Source: Candidatus Nomurabacteria bacterium RIFCSPHIGHO2_01_FULL_39_9 (lineage in GTDB: Bacteria > Patescibacteriota > Minisyncoccia > Phycocordibacterales > DATEUR01). From it: a stretch of DNA of 10,769 nt. Positions 1-7,320 of this stretch are shown piece after piece; positions within the stretch are counted from its first letter, which is position 1; every line of letters begins with the position of its first letter. Where the stretch lies: contig MFTL01000008.1 in the NCBI GenBank assembly GCA_001786825.1, positions 1 to 10,769 of the forward strand. Direction: 5' to 3'. Both the position numbers and the translations under genes were made by a program. Below the pieces are notes generated by a model. It did no database searches. It was not told where the DNA came from and saw only the letters and a program-made list of their open reading frames with translations.

Positions 1-1653
1 ACCGGCTTCTTGCGCTTTTTCAATCGCTAAAGCCGCTTCGGTCCGAATCGGATCGCGCATGGCCAAAAATCCGACAAAAGTCAGCCCGTTTATATTGCTC
101 GACTCAAGCTTTTTTTTAAAATCGGGAGCTATTGCCATCGCCAGCACTCTGTAACCGGCATTAGAAAATTCATCAAAAACTTTTTCAATTTGACCACGAT
201 CTTCGTCTGTAATTTTCAAACTTTTATTTGATTTCCAAATTTTGTCAGAACGTTGAATAATTGACTCCGGCGCGCCAACAGCTGTTAAAAACTCCTCGCT
301 TTTATTTTTATGAACAACAACATGCATTTTTACCCTATGGTCAAAAGGCAATTCAGCGATTCTAGGAAATTCTTCATCGAGATAATTTTTTTTGAAACCT
401 ATTTTTTCTGAAAAGACAGCCATAGCCGCCTCCGTGGGATCGCCTACAGTTCTCCAAGCGCCAGCGTCTTCTGAAAAAAAGGCATGGGCATTAGCGCAAA
501 AACCGGAAATTTTTCCAGCCAATAGAAGTTCTGGGAAAAATAACGGATCAACGGATTTGCTGTCAATAAAAATTTCACCTTCCGGCGTATAACCAACGCC
601 GCCAATTTCAAAAGTTTTGCCGGACACAAAAATTTTCTCAATCATCATTTCATTTCTGGTGATTGTGCCAGTTTTGTCAACCGCAATTATTTTCGTCTGA
701 CCTAAAGATTCCACCGCCTGCAACCTTTTAACCAATGCATTCCGGCGGCTCATCCGCAAAACGCCATTTGCCAAAACAAGCGTCAAAACAATCGGCAATC
801 CTTCAGGAATCACAGAGACTGCCAATGAGACAGCCAATTTAAACATTTCAATTGGTGTCTTGCCCAAATAAAGACCGTAACCAAAAAGCATCACGACCAT
901 TAAAACAACCACTATTGTAATTATTTTTGATAGTTTACTGATATCTTTTTGAAGCGGGATTTCCGTATCAATCGTCGCTACTTTTTGAGAAATTTGACCA
1001 ATTTGAGTTTGCAAACCAGTTGCAACAACAATAGCCCGGCCAGAGCCGGCAACAACATAAGTGCCTTTAAAAACCATATTTCTTTGGTCAGAAGGCAAAA
1101 CTTTTTCATCGAGTAAGACTTCATCCGTTTTAATAATTGGTTCTGATTCGCCAGTCAGCGCCGCCTCATCAGTTTTAATTCCCAATGAAAAAACAATTCG
1201 CGCATCGGCGGCAATTTTATCGCCTTGTTCTAAAATTAAAATATCACCCGGCACCACTTCGGTATCCTTAATCAAAAACTCTTTGCTGGCGCGCAAAACG
1301 CGAGCGACGGCTTCGACAAATTTTTGCAGCGCTAAAAGCGTATTTCGCGAACGCCCTTCTTGAATCGCGCCAATTACAGCATTAAAAATTAGAACAAAAA
1401 AAATAATTATCGCGTCATTGTATTCTTTTAAGAATAAAACAATAACACCAGCAAGCAGTAATATATAGATAAGCGGGCTCTTAAATTGACGAAAGAAAAT
1501 AGAAAATAAATTTTCTATTTTAGCTTCCGGTAATTTATTAGAACCGTATTGCGATAATCTCTTTTTAGCATCATCAAAAGAAATTCCAAATTCGCTTGAA
1601 CCTAAAATTTCAATAACATTTTTTACTGATTTTTTATACCAATTATTTTCCAT
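1..1653 (-). CDS. P2-type cation-transporting ATPase (Ca2+-ATPase-like), C-terminal part off the window
   Basis: ATP-driven cation pump of the inner membrane; the first 551 residues are present and the frame is still open at the left edge. Visible in order: cation-ATPase N-terminal domain (about 1-55), membrane helices M1-M2 (about 60-95), actuator domain with TGES (167-170), M3-M4 carrying PEGLP (283-287), the phosphorylation motif DKTGT with Asp326, and the nucleotide-binding domain with GDPTE (404-408), FDHRVK (437-442) and VGAPE (459-463, usually KGAPE). PEGLP in M4 is typical of P2A Ca2+ pumps (SERCA/PMR1 type) rather than proton pumps, but the specificity-setting helices M5-M6 and the hinge motif lie outside. 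Family members are about 900 residues. The ATG overlaps the last 11 bases of msrB in another frame and has no Shine-Dalgarno sequence, so translation is probably coupled to msrB. The ion is an inference. Confidence 0.93.
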   Translation of the reverse strand, partial: MENNWYKKSVKNVIEILGSSEFGISFDDAKKRLSQYGSNKLPEAKIENLFSIFFRQFKSPLIYILLLAGVIVLFLKEYNDAIIIFFVLIFNAVIGAIQEGRSRNTLLALQKFVEAVARVLRASKEFLIKDTEVVPGDILILEQGDKIAADARIVFSLGIKTDEAALTGESEPIIKTDEVLLDEKVLPSDQRNMVFKGTYVVAGSGRAIVVATGLQTQIGQISQKVATIDTEIPLQKDISKLSKIITIVVVLMVVMLFGYGLYLGKTPIEMFKLAVSLAVSVIPEGLPIVLTLVLANGVLRMSRRNALVKRLQAVESLGQTKIIAVDKTGTITRNEMMIEKIFVSGKTFEIGGVGYTPEGEIFIDSKSVDPLFFPELLLAGKISGFCANAHAFFSEDAGAWRTVGDPTEAAMAVFSEKIGFKKNYLDEEFPRIAELPFDHRVKMHVVVHKNKSEEFLTAVGAPESIIQRSDKIWKSNKSLKITDEDRGQIEKVFDEFSNAGYRVLAMAIAPDFKKKLESSNINGLTFVGFLAMRDPIRTEAALAIEKAQEAG

Positions 1654-2056
1654 TATTTTTTTGAAAATCGAGCGCGCAGGAATTGATGCAAAAATGCTGG
1701 CCGGTTTTTGTTTCGTCTTCGAAAATGTGGCCTAAATGAGATTTGCATTTCGAACAAATAACTTCCGTGCGTTTCATTCCCAAATTGTTATCGTCTCGAT
1801 ATTCTACAGCGCCCGGCAAGGCTTGATCAAAGCTCGGCCAGCCACGCAGCCCGGCCGGGCCTTTTGTTGAATCCATTTTGGCGTCCGAAGGAAAAAGAAT
1901 TTGGCCACAGACTTTGCATTGATACATTCCCGACTCACTAGTATTCCAATATTTTCCTGAAAACGGAGCCTCCGTCCCCTGCTCACACAAGACATGATAT
2001 TCCTCCGGCGTCAGCTCCTTTTTCAATTCCTCTTCAGTTTTAATAGTATTAGTCAT
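1643..2056 (-). CDS. msrB: Peptide-methionine (R)-S-oxide reductase MsrB
   Basis: Reduces methionine-R-sulfoxide in proteins and so repairs oxidative damage. The 137-residue protein has the normal single-domain MsrB length. Visible: zinc-site pairs CxxC at 47/50 and 101/104, GWPSF at 72-76, HLGH at 107-110, and the catalytic cysteine C123 in HFCINS. Zn-binding MsrB proteins normally carry both CxxC pairs. C127, four residues after the catalytic cysteine, sits where most homologues have a small residue; with C24 it is a candidate resolving cysteine, which is my inference. The ATG at 2056 is preceded by TATAAT with a 6-base gap and only an AGGA two bases from the ATG, too close to be a ribosome site, so the mRNA may be leaderless. 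The 3' end overlaps the P-type ATPase start, suggesting a two-gene operon. Confidence 0.95.
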   Translation of the reverse strand: MTNTIKTEEELKKELTPEEYHVLCEQGTEAPFSGKYWNTSESGMYQCKVCGQILFPSDAKMDSTKGPAGLRGWPSFDQALPGAVEYRDDNNLGMKRTEVICSKCKSHLGHIFEDETKTGQHFCINSCALDFQKNNGK

Positions 2057-2062
2057 ATCCTA

Positions 2063-2089
2063 ATTATAAATTATTCTCCTCAAAATCAA
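2063..2089 (-). promoter_or_regulatory. Putative promoter of msrB
   Basis: The minus strand reads TTGATT, a 15-base spacer, then a perfect TATAAT. The hexamer ends six bases before the msrB ATG, so a start site at normal distance falls on or beside the A of the ATG. The -35 is weak and the spacer short; it touches the 3' arm of the upstream terminator. Confidence 0.4.
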
Positions 2090-2117
2090 AACAACCCGTT
2101 TTTATGCGGGTTGTTTT
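2088..2117 (-). terminator. Intrinsic terminator-like hairpin between the small membrane gene and msrB
   Basis: An 11-bp perfect stem (AACAACCCG pairing with CGGGTTGTT, plus A-T closing pairs) encloses an 8-base loop. On the minus strand the stem ends in TTGTTTT and continues GATTTTG, a broken U-tract. It lies 23 bases after the stop of the upstream small gene and ends about 30 bases before msrB. The A-T closing pairs could also allow weak action in the plus direction. Confidence 0.65.
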
Positions 2118-2140
2118 TGGGTTTTAAAAGCAACAAGTAA

Positions 2141-2393
2141 CTATTGACGTGCTGCAGTACAAATTGCATATGCTTCTTCAATCTTCTGAATTGCTTCTGC
2201 GGGAAGATCAACTATGTCGGTAAATTCATCAATAAAAATAGCGGTCCTAACTCGAGCACATGGGGTCCGCTTGAACTGGCGGTGTTGCACCTGATTGCTT
2301 TGGATTAGAAGCAAACCAAATAACACCAACAACTACCGCGCCAACAATGAGACCTAAAACAAAATTACCTACATTAAATTTATTCTCTGGCAT
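2141..2393 (-). pseudogene. Small membrane-anchored protein gene with an apparent +1 frameshift
   Basis: From the ATG at 2393 the reading frame gives 48 residues: a hydrophilic start (MPENKFNVGN), one membrane helix (about 11-28), a Pro/Gly/Ala-rich linker, then MCSS and a TAG at 2247-2249. One base over, the sequence continues as a sensible acidic/helical segment (CARVRTAIFIDEFT...IQKIEEAYAICTAARQ) that ends at 2141 and has no ATG of its own. A shift at the CCCC run (2262-2265) would join them into an 83-residue single-pass protein with a 55-residue extracytoplasmic tail. Likely explanations are a one-base sequencing or assembly error in the C run, a real mutation, or slippage at the CCC proline codon. 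I do not recognise the family. If there is no shift, the functional product is the 48-residue protein at 2247-2393. Confidence 0.55.
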
Positions 2394-2511
2394 GATATAT
2401 TTAAAAAATTTTTAATTAATAATAAATTAAGCTTAATTTACGAGCTTCGATTGCTCGCATGTTTATTATCTCAAATGACTGCCACCCCAGCAAGAGCGCG
2501 GGTGGGGATAA
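2394..2511. other. Intergenic region with three inverted repeats
   Basis: The 118-base gap between two small membrane protein genes holds a perfect 18-bp palindrome (TAAATTAAG/CTTAATTTA, 2423-2440), a small hairpin CGAGC-7-GCTCG (2441-2457), and a GC-rich hairpin CCACCC-12-GGGTGG (2482-2505). The GC-rich hairpin lies just after the stop of the 78-residue gene on the minus strand but has no U-tract, so I do not call it a terminator. No ORF is supported here. Confidence 0.5.
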
Positions 2512-2748
2512 TTATTTGATAATATTTTCTTCATCTTTTATTTCTTGATTGTCGTTTCCCTTACGCGTTAAAGAAAAAGCTGTGTAGGCTAAAAAACCAG
2601 CCAAAATAAAAGCGACGACAGAAACGCCAATTACAATTTCGACTCCACCAATTTGCGCTTCCCAACCGAAAATTGAACGCACTAAATGAAGTATTGCAAT
2701 GATAGAAAATATTACCCCAACCACATAATTAAATATTTTTTGTTTCAT
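2512..2748 (-). CDS. Small two-helix membrane protein, function unknown
   Basis: A 78-residue protein with two predicted membrane helices: residues about 8-27 (ending near LHLVRSIFGW) and about 37-60. A short WEAQIGG loop connects them and the tail is charged (KGNDNQEIKDEEN). The pattern LHLxRxxFGWEAxIGG, as I remember it, recurs in uncharacterised small membrane proteins of uncultivated bacteria, but I know no function. The gene follows the antiporter stop by 44 bases on the same strand, so it could be co-transcribed with it or use its own promoter in that gap. The ATG at 2748 has no Shine-Dalgarno sequence. It may be an accessory subunit of a neighbouring transporter; this rests on location only. 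Confidence 0.75.
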   Translation of the reverse strand: MKQKIFNYVVGVIFSIIAILHLVRSIFGWEAQIGGVEIVIGVSVVAFILAGFLAYTAFSLTRKGNDNQEIKDEENIIK

Positions 2749-2775
2749 ATATTTTTAATATTATTTATATTTTTT

Positions 2776-2804
2776 ATTATACTATATATTTTTTAAACTG
2801 TTGA
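2776..2804 (-). promoter_or_regulatory. Possible promoter of the 78-residue membrane protein gene
   Basis: The minus strand reads TCAACA (4 of 6 to the -35 consensus), a 17-base spacer, then a perfect TATAAT (2781-2776). The -35 lies inside the last codons of the antiporter gene. It would start RNA about 20 bases before the ATG at 2748. The sequence is very AT-rich, so chance is a real alternative. Confidence 0.35.
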
Positions 2805-4454
2805 ATAGAGCTTGATTTGATCAAGATTGTTCAATTCCAAATCGTTTTCCAAAAGTTTTCCCAAATAGTTGCCAGCCGAAGCATGCGGCAAAATAACGTA
2901 ATCAGCACCTTTTTTGTAAAGCAGTTCCAAATCTTTTTCGTTTTGCGCCGTAAACACAGCTTTCAAATTAAAGCCGGATTTTTTGAGATCGCGCACTCGT
3001 TCCAAAACTGCCATATTATCTTCAAAATCCGGACTCGTGGAAATAATAATTTTGGTATTTTCAAAATTAATTCTTTCAAAAATTTCTTCATCAGAAATGT
3101 CGCCGAAAAGATGATGGAAACCTTTATCTTCAAGAATAGAGACCATATCGGGATCAAAATCAACTATGAGCAGATCTTTCTTAGATAAGTATTTGGCAAT
3201 CGCTTGACCAGTTCGGTGAAAACCAACAACAACAATCGAACGACTCACGTTACCAGATAGTTCCGTTTCTTTTGTTTCTTTTCTCTCAAAAATTTCTAAA
3301 TAAGGGGAAAGGAATTTAAAAAGTTCTTTGGAATAAATCATCATGTAAACCGAAACTGTAATTGTGACAATACCGACGGCTGTGATAAGTGATACTTCTT
3401 TGCTTGAAAGATGACCCAATTTAAAACCAAGCGCTGCCAAAATCAAACTGAACTCTGATATTTGGGCCACCGCAACACCGGCAAGAAAACTTGTCCGTTT
3501 GGTATAACCAATGATGCCCATAATCGTCATTACAATAAGCGGATTGCCAATAAGCACAAAAAGCGAATACGCAATTATTGGCCAAAGAAGTCCGGTAAAA
3601 TCTGAAAAAACAAGCGAAGATCCTAATAACACAAAAAAGATTACGATAAAGAAATCGCGCAGATAGCGCATATTGCTCGAAATTTGGAAATGACCGGAAG
3701 AATTAGCAAGCGAAAGACCGGCTAAAAATCCGCCGATCTCAATCGAGAAACCAGCTTTGGTCGTTAAAATCGCAATCAAAAAACACCAAGCCAAGCTTGT
3801 TAAAAAAATAAGCTCCTTGGATCGAGCGATCTTATCAAAAATAAAAGGAATAATTTTTCGGCCGAGCCAGAGCATAAGTGCAAACAAAATAATACCAGTT
3901 AAGACTGTGCCGGTTACATTTGAGAAAGAAATACTGCCGCCTGCTTCCCCAAGACTGGCTAGAACTAAAAGTAAAATTATCGCGACAAAGTCTTGAACCA
4001 ACAAAAAACCAACACTTATTTTCCCATAAAGACTGCTCAACTCTTTTTTTTCTGAAAGAATTTTAACGACAATAATCGTACTGGAGAAAGTTAGAGCGAC
4101 TGCGATAAAAAGCGCGGGAATTAAAGCGAAGCCAAAAAATAATGATAAAAGAAAACCGATGGAAGCGGTAAAAACGATCTGCCCAAGACCAATTAAAAGC
4201 GAAATTTTTCCAACTGAACGCAAGCTCGCGTAGTCAATTTCCAGACCAATTAAAAAAAGCAAGAACATTATCCCGAGCTCTGAAAAAGTCTGAAAAATTT
4301 CTTGCTTGCCAATGTCAAAAAAACCGAAAATGCCTATAAGCGTACCCGTGACGATATAAGCCAAGATAACCGGCTGACGCAACTGGCGCGCAACAACACC
4401 GAGAATTGCCGCCAAAATTATAACAACACCGAGTTCAAATATTCCAGTCGCCAT
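2793..4454 (-). CDS. CPA2-family cation/proton antiporter with C-terminal RCK (TrkA-N) domain, KefB/KefC-like
   Basis: Integral membrane antiporter, most likely K+/H+ or Na+/H+, gated by a cytoplasmic nucleotide-binding domain. The 553 residues comprise about 12-13 membrane helices (1-380) and an RCK domain (about 405-535). Family marks: GLEID (70-74), a Ser/Thr-rich break in TFSSTIIVVKIL (122-133), and the Gln-Asp pair in LLVQDF with Asp155, the ion-coupling position in CPA2 transporters. The RCK domain begins VVVGFHRTG (408-416), where the first Gly of the usual GxGxxG is kept and the second is His, and has acidic Asp432 at the end of the second strand, the usual NAD-ribose ligand. A KefB/KefC glutathione response cannot be judged. 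The gene starts 12 bases after the rluF-like stop. TATACT stands four bases before the ATG and there is no Shine-Dalgarno sequence. The two small membrane genes follow. Confidence 0.92.
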   Translation of the reverse strand: MATGIFELGVVIILAAILGVVARQLRQPVILAYIVTGTLIGIFGFFDIGKQEIFQTFSELGIMFLLFLIGLEIDYASLRSVGKISLLIGLGQIVFTASIGFLLSLFFGFALIPALFIAVALTFSSTIIVVKILSEKKELSSLYGKISVGFLLVQDFVAIILLLVLASLGEAGGSISFSNVTGTVLTGIILFALMLWLGRKIIPFIFDKIARSKELIFLTSLAWCFLIAILTTKAGFSIEIGGFLAGLSLANSSGHFQISSNMRYLRDFFIVIFFVLLGSSLVFSDFTGLLWPIIAYSLFVLIGNPLIVMTIMGIIGYTKRTSFLAGVAVAQISEFSLILAALGFKLGHLSSKEVSLITAVGIVTITVSVYMMIYSKELFKFLSPYLEIFERKETKETELSGNVSRSIVVVGFHRTGQAIAKYLSKKDLLIVDFDPDMVSILEDKGFHHLFGDISDEEIFERINFENTKIIISTSPDFEDNMAVLERVRDLKKSGFNLKAVFTAQNEKDLELLYKKGADYVILPHASAGNYLGKLLENDLELNNLDQIKLYSTV

Positions 4455-4466
4455 ATAAAGTATATT

Positions 4467-5150
4467 TTACCACAAAGCCTTCAAAAAATTCGCCAGTTCG
4501 GAGCCGGCCAATTCCCTTTTCTGACCCGGGTTTAAATCATTTATTTTTATACTACCAATTCTAACTCTTTTAAGATCAAGAGTCGTATAGCCAAGCGCGG
4601 CGCACATTCTTCTGATCTGATGTTTCTTCCCTTCAGTTAAAATAATTTTGAAAACTTTTGGGCCTATTTTTTTAACAGCGCATTTCTTGGTAGTAAAATC
4701 CTCGAGTTTGACGCCAAGAGTCATCTTTTTCAGAAAACCTTCAGTCAAATCTTTATCAACTTTAACCATGTATTCTTTCTCATGATTTTCGGCTGGATCG
4801 AGAAGCTTTCTCGTTACTCGGCCATCGTTAGTGATGACAATAAGGCCGTGAGAATCTTTATCAAGTCGGCCGACCGGGAAAAACTCTTTCGAGAAGCCGC
4901 CGACCTCGCCGATGCTTTTTTCGCCGCCTTGCGGCGAGTGAGTAATAATGTCTCTTGGCTTGTAATAAGCAAAATATTTATTATCTTTGAATTTTTTGCC
5001 ATCGTTAACAACGATTTTATCTTTTTCAGAAACTTCTTCGCCAAGACGAGCAATCCGGCCATTAATTTTTACTAAGCCGCGAGAAATTAGCTCGTCAGCT
5101 TCGCGCCGACTGGCAAAATTATGGTCTCGGAGATATTTATTTATCCGCAT
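4467..5150 (-). CDS. rluF: RsuA/RluB/RluF-family pseudouridine synthase, most like RluF
   Basis: Isomerises a uridine in ribosomal RNA (or tRNA) to pseudouridine. The 227 residues show an N-terminal S4 RNA-binding domain (1-48, MRINKYLRDHNFASRREAD) and the catalytic domain with GRLDKDSHGL (94-103), catalytic Asp97, followed by ITNDG. The later motif HQIRRMCAALGY and the segment NHEKEYMVKVDK resemble RluF (23S U2604 in E. coli) more than RsuA or RluB. Specificity cannot be fixed from sequence alone, so the symbol is provisional. The ATG at 5150 was chosen because the S4 domain begins at once; it lacks a Shine-Dalgarno sequence but has TATACT exactly six bases upstream. The antiporter gene follows after 12 bases, suggesting co-transcription. 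A large inverted repeat lies just upstream. Confidence 0.92.
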   Translation of the reverse strand: MRINKYLRDHNFASRREADELISRGLVKINGRIARLGEEVSEKDKIVVNDGKKFKDNKYFAYYKPRDIITHSPQGGEKSIGEVGGFSKEFFPVGRLDKDSHGLIVITNDGRVTRKLLDPAENHEKEYMVKVDKDLTEGFLKKMTLGVKLEDFTTKKCAVKKIGPKVFKIILTEGKKHQIRRMCAALGYTTLDLKRVRIGSIKINDLNPGQKRELAGSELANFLKALW

Positions 5151-5156
5151 TAGTAC

Positions 5157-5162
5157 AGTATA
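5157..5162 (-). promoter_or_regulatory. -10-like hexamer TATACT immediately before rluF
   Basis: TATACT followed by six bases and then the ATG, the same spacing as at msrB, would put the RNA start at the initiator A. No good -35 is visible at 15-18 bases; that position falls within the left arm of the inverted repeat at 5169-5242. Confidence 0.35.
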
Positions 5163-5168
5163 ATAACA

Positions 5169-5242
5169 TAAATTAAGTAACTAGTCGCGGTTATGAGCGT
5201 GATAAAATGCGTCCTCATAACCACGACTAGTTGCTTAATTTA
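5169..5242. repeat. 29-bp inverted repeat with 16-base loop
   Basis: Left arm 5169-5197 and right arm 5214-5242 are reverse complements at 27 of 29 positions. The arm is three exact 9-base blocks (TAAATTAAG, AACTAGTCG, GGTTATGAG) separated by single differing bases; in RNA one difference becomes a G-U wobble and the other a C-A mismatch. The loop is AT-rich. It lies between the histidine kinase stop (5318) and rluF (5150), both on the minus strand, without a U-tract, so it could be a transcription-end or mRNA-stabilising stem, an operator, or the remnant of a small palindromic element. No ORF is supported here. Confidence 0.9.
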
Positions 5243-5317
5243 AGAGGAGAAAGAAGCAGTTAATGCTACTAAAATAGAGTTAAAATTTATCTAAAAATTA
5301 GATGAAAAATAGTAAAA
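5243..5317 (-). other. Kinase 3' region with a small AT hairpin
   Basis: The gap between the kinase stop and the large inverted repeat contains ATCTAA-AAA-TTAGAT (5289-5303), a 6-bp stem with a 3-base loop. On the minus strand it is followed by AAATTTTAAC. It is a weak terminator candidate; I see nothing else. Confidence 0.35.
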
Positions 5318-7276
5318 CTATAATTTTTTTTCAGGTAAGACAATTATAAATTCAGTTCCCGAGCCTAAAACGCTTGAAATAGAAATTTGGCCCTGATGTC
5401 TTTCCATAATTTTCTTTACAATCGCCAAGCCGAGACCAACCCCTTGAGCCGAATCTTCCGCATTAGTCGATCTGAAAAAACGTGAAAAAACGAGAGGCAG
5501 ATCCTTTTCTGAAATACCAATGCCATTATCAATAATTTTCAATTCGGCATTATCTTCTTTTCTGTTCAAAAAAATTGTCACTTGGCTTTGATTATTGCTA
5601 TTGCGATATTTAACAGCGTTGGAAATTAAATTAATAAACGCCTCTTCAAGCAATCTTTTACTACCAAACACAAAAATATTAGGAGCAATAATAGAGCTAA
5701 ATTTAACACCCATTTCACTCGCCATTACTTCAAAATATTCAGCCTGATCGCGCACTAAAGCCGACAAATCAATTAACTTAAAATTACTAGCTAGCTCCAT
5801 ATGTTCTAGTTTTGCCAGATAAAGAAGCTGGCGAATAAACCAAGAAATTCGCTCAATAGATTTTTTAACTGAATCAAGTTTGTCCCCGCAAGCTGGAATA
5901 TTAGTTAAAAAATCAATTTCGCCTTTAATAATCGTCAGCGGACTTTGTAAATTATGAGAAATATCAATCATAATCTTTTTTTGTTCTTCTTGAAGATCTC
6001 TAATTTCTTTAGTTCTTTTTTCAACCAGCTGTTCCAGATTAAGACTGTAATCTTTAACTTTTTCATAAAGCTTACTTTTTTCTAAAGCTATTGCCGCTTG
6101 ATGGGCAAAAGTTTCCAAAAATCTGACGTCTTTATTGTTGTAACCATCATCAGATAATTTTGGCCCTAGCTTTATCGTGCCTATGCTCTTATCTTCAAAA
6201 AGAATAGGCACTGAAACTGAACCATCATCATTTAATAATGAGTGAAAAATAATTTGCTGATCAGAAAAATCAAACACCACTTCCTTTGTTTTAAAAATAT
6301 TTTGAAGCGTTGTCGAAGATGTATTAACAATATCGCCTTGACTTAAATTTACATTGAGAATTCTGCTTAAGTCATGAAGCGCTAATGAATAATTGTATTT
6401 ATTTTTAAAAAATATTTTGTCAGTTACGCGCTCGAAAAATTGTTCAAGCGGCTTGAAAAAAATAATTCCCAGAAGCATTGTTGTGCCAGCGCTCAAGATA
6501 ATGCCTAAATTTGTCACTTTATTGAGCAAATGACCGATAATCTGCAGAAGGCCGACATAACTGACAGCAACAATAGCCAACAGGATTAAATAAATTAAGC
6601 TCCGCTGAACAACAACGCGGATATCCAAAAGCTCGTGGCGAACAATCGCATAAGCGGTGAAGGCCACAAAAACAACTGAGAAAACAGGACCAAAAATATT
6701 AAAATTAGAAACACCAAGCGCCGGCAAAAGGCCGTCAAAAATAAGAGCCGCAATTATAAAAATTGAAACACCGACTAGAAGATATTTCATCTGCATTCTC
6801 GCTTTGCCAGAACTTCTGACAAAATTACGGCCAAGTTTAAAGAGACTTGCTAAAATATAAATTCCGGCCAGACCGATATAAAAAGACAAAAGCGGTCCAT
6901 TAATAGGGTCGAGATTTCCATCGGGCAAAACAACCATGCTTTTAATGAGCAGGTTAAACGGGATCACAAAAATTGCAACTAGAAATAGCGGCAAACAAAA
7001 AAGTCGAAGTCGTCGACTTAAAAATTGACCATTAGGAAAAACTTCCGAAAACATAAACAATCCCAAAACCATAATGAGGCCACCATAATGAATTTGCTTG
7101 TCGAACAGAAAATTTTTAAAATGAAACAACAAAACAAATCCGGAAACCCATAAGGCAATGCCGGTGACAAAAATGAAAAAGCTGCGATTAACCGTCGCTT
7201 TCGGCTTGCGCAATAAAACATAGACACCGACTAAGAAGTTGGCAATTGCAATAAAAACTAAGATGGCTTGTTGCAT
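5318..7276 (-). CDS. Multi-pass membrane sensor histidine kinase (7TM-type input, GAF-like, HisKA, HATPase)
   Basis: Membrane sensor that autophosphorylates on His and passes phosphate to a response regulator. The 652 residues comprise an N-terminal block of about eight hydrophobic helices (1-275) resembling 7TM-type kinase input regions, including the conserved transition HELLDIRVVVQRSLIYLIL (214-232). A GAF-like segment (about 300-400) and a coiled-coil linker (about 400-435) follow. The HisKA H-box is DISHNLQSPL with His441. The HATPase has N-box ISNAVKY with Asn553, DNGIGIS (583-589) and GVGLGLAIV (612-620). All catalytic motifs look intact. The ATG at 7276 was chosen because the first helix starts at once; it lies only five bases after a terminator U-tract. 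Its likely partner is the OmpR-type regulator at 9054-9719, with the ThiF-GNAT gene between them; pairing is an inference. The stimulus is unknown. Confidence 0.93.
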   Translation of the reverse strand: MQQAILVFIAIANFLVGVYVLLRKPKATVNRSFFIFVTGIALWVSGFVLLFHFKNFLFDKQIHYGGLIMVLGLFMFSEVFPNGQFLSRRLRLFCLPLFLVAIFVIPFNLLIKSMVVLPDGNLDPINGPLLSFYIGLAGIYILASLFKLGRNFVRSSGKARMQMKYLLVGVSIFIIAALIFDGLLPALGVSNFNIFGPVFSVVFVAFTAYAIVRHELLDIRVVVQRSLIYLILLAIVAVSYVGLLQIIGHLLNKVTNLGIILSAGTTMLLGIIFFKPLEQFFERVTDKIFFKNKYNYSLALHDLSRILNVNLSQGDIVNTSSTTLQNIFKTKEVVFDFSDQQIIFHSLLNDDGSVSVPILFEDKSIGTIKLGPKLSDDGYNNKDVRFLETFAHQAAIALEKSKLYEKVKDYSLNLEQLVEKRTKEIRDLQEEQKKIMIDISHNLQSPLTIIKGEIDFLTNIPACGDKLDSVKKSIERISWFIRQLLYLAKLEHMELASNFKLIDLSALVRDQAEYFEVMASEMGVKFSSIIAPNIFVFGSKRLLEEAFINLISNAVKYRNSNNQSQVTIFLNRKEDNAELKIIDNGIGISEKDLPLVFSRFFRSTNAEDSAQGVGLGLAIVKKIMERHQGQISISSVLGSGTEFIIVLPEKKL

Positions 7277-7281
7277 GAATT

Positions 7282-7320
7282 AAAAAAGCCTGGTTGTCGC
7301 ATATATTATGCACCAGGCTT
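7282..7320 (-). terminator. Intrinsic terminator after the ThiF-GNAT gene
   Basis: A 9-bp outer stem (AAGCCTGGT with ACCAGGCTT) encloses an inner 5-bp stem (GCATA/TATGC, 3-base loop) with a 4-base bulge. On the minus strand it is followed by a run of six T. It ends the ThiF-GNAT transcript 35 bases past the stop and stands directly before the kinase ATG. Confidence 0.85.

Noticed and set aside
2141..2332. A separate 63-residue gene in the second frame of the broken small membrane gene
   Set aside because: Its only possible start is a TTG within the membrane-helix codons of the other frame, and its first part is an out-of-frame reading of that helix. A frameshift explains it better.
2482..2505. 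GC-rich hairpin after the 78-residue gene as an intrinsic terminator
   Set aside because: The stem is only 6 bp with a 12-base loop, and no T-run follows on the minus strand.
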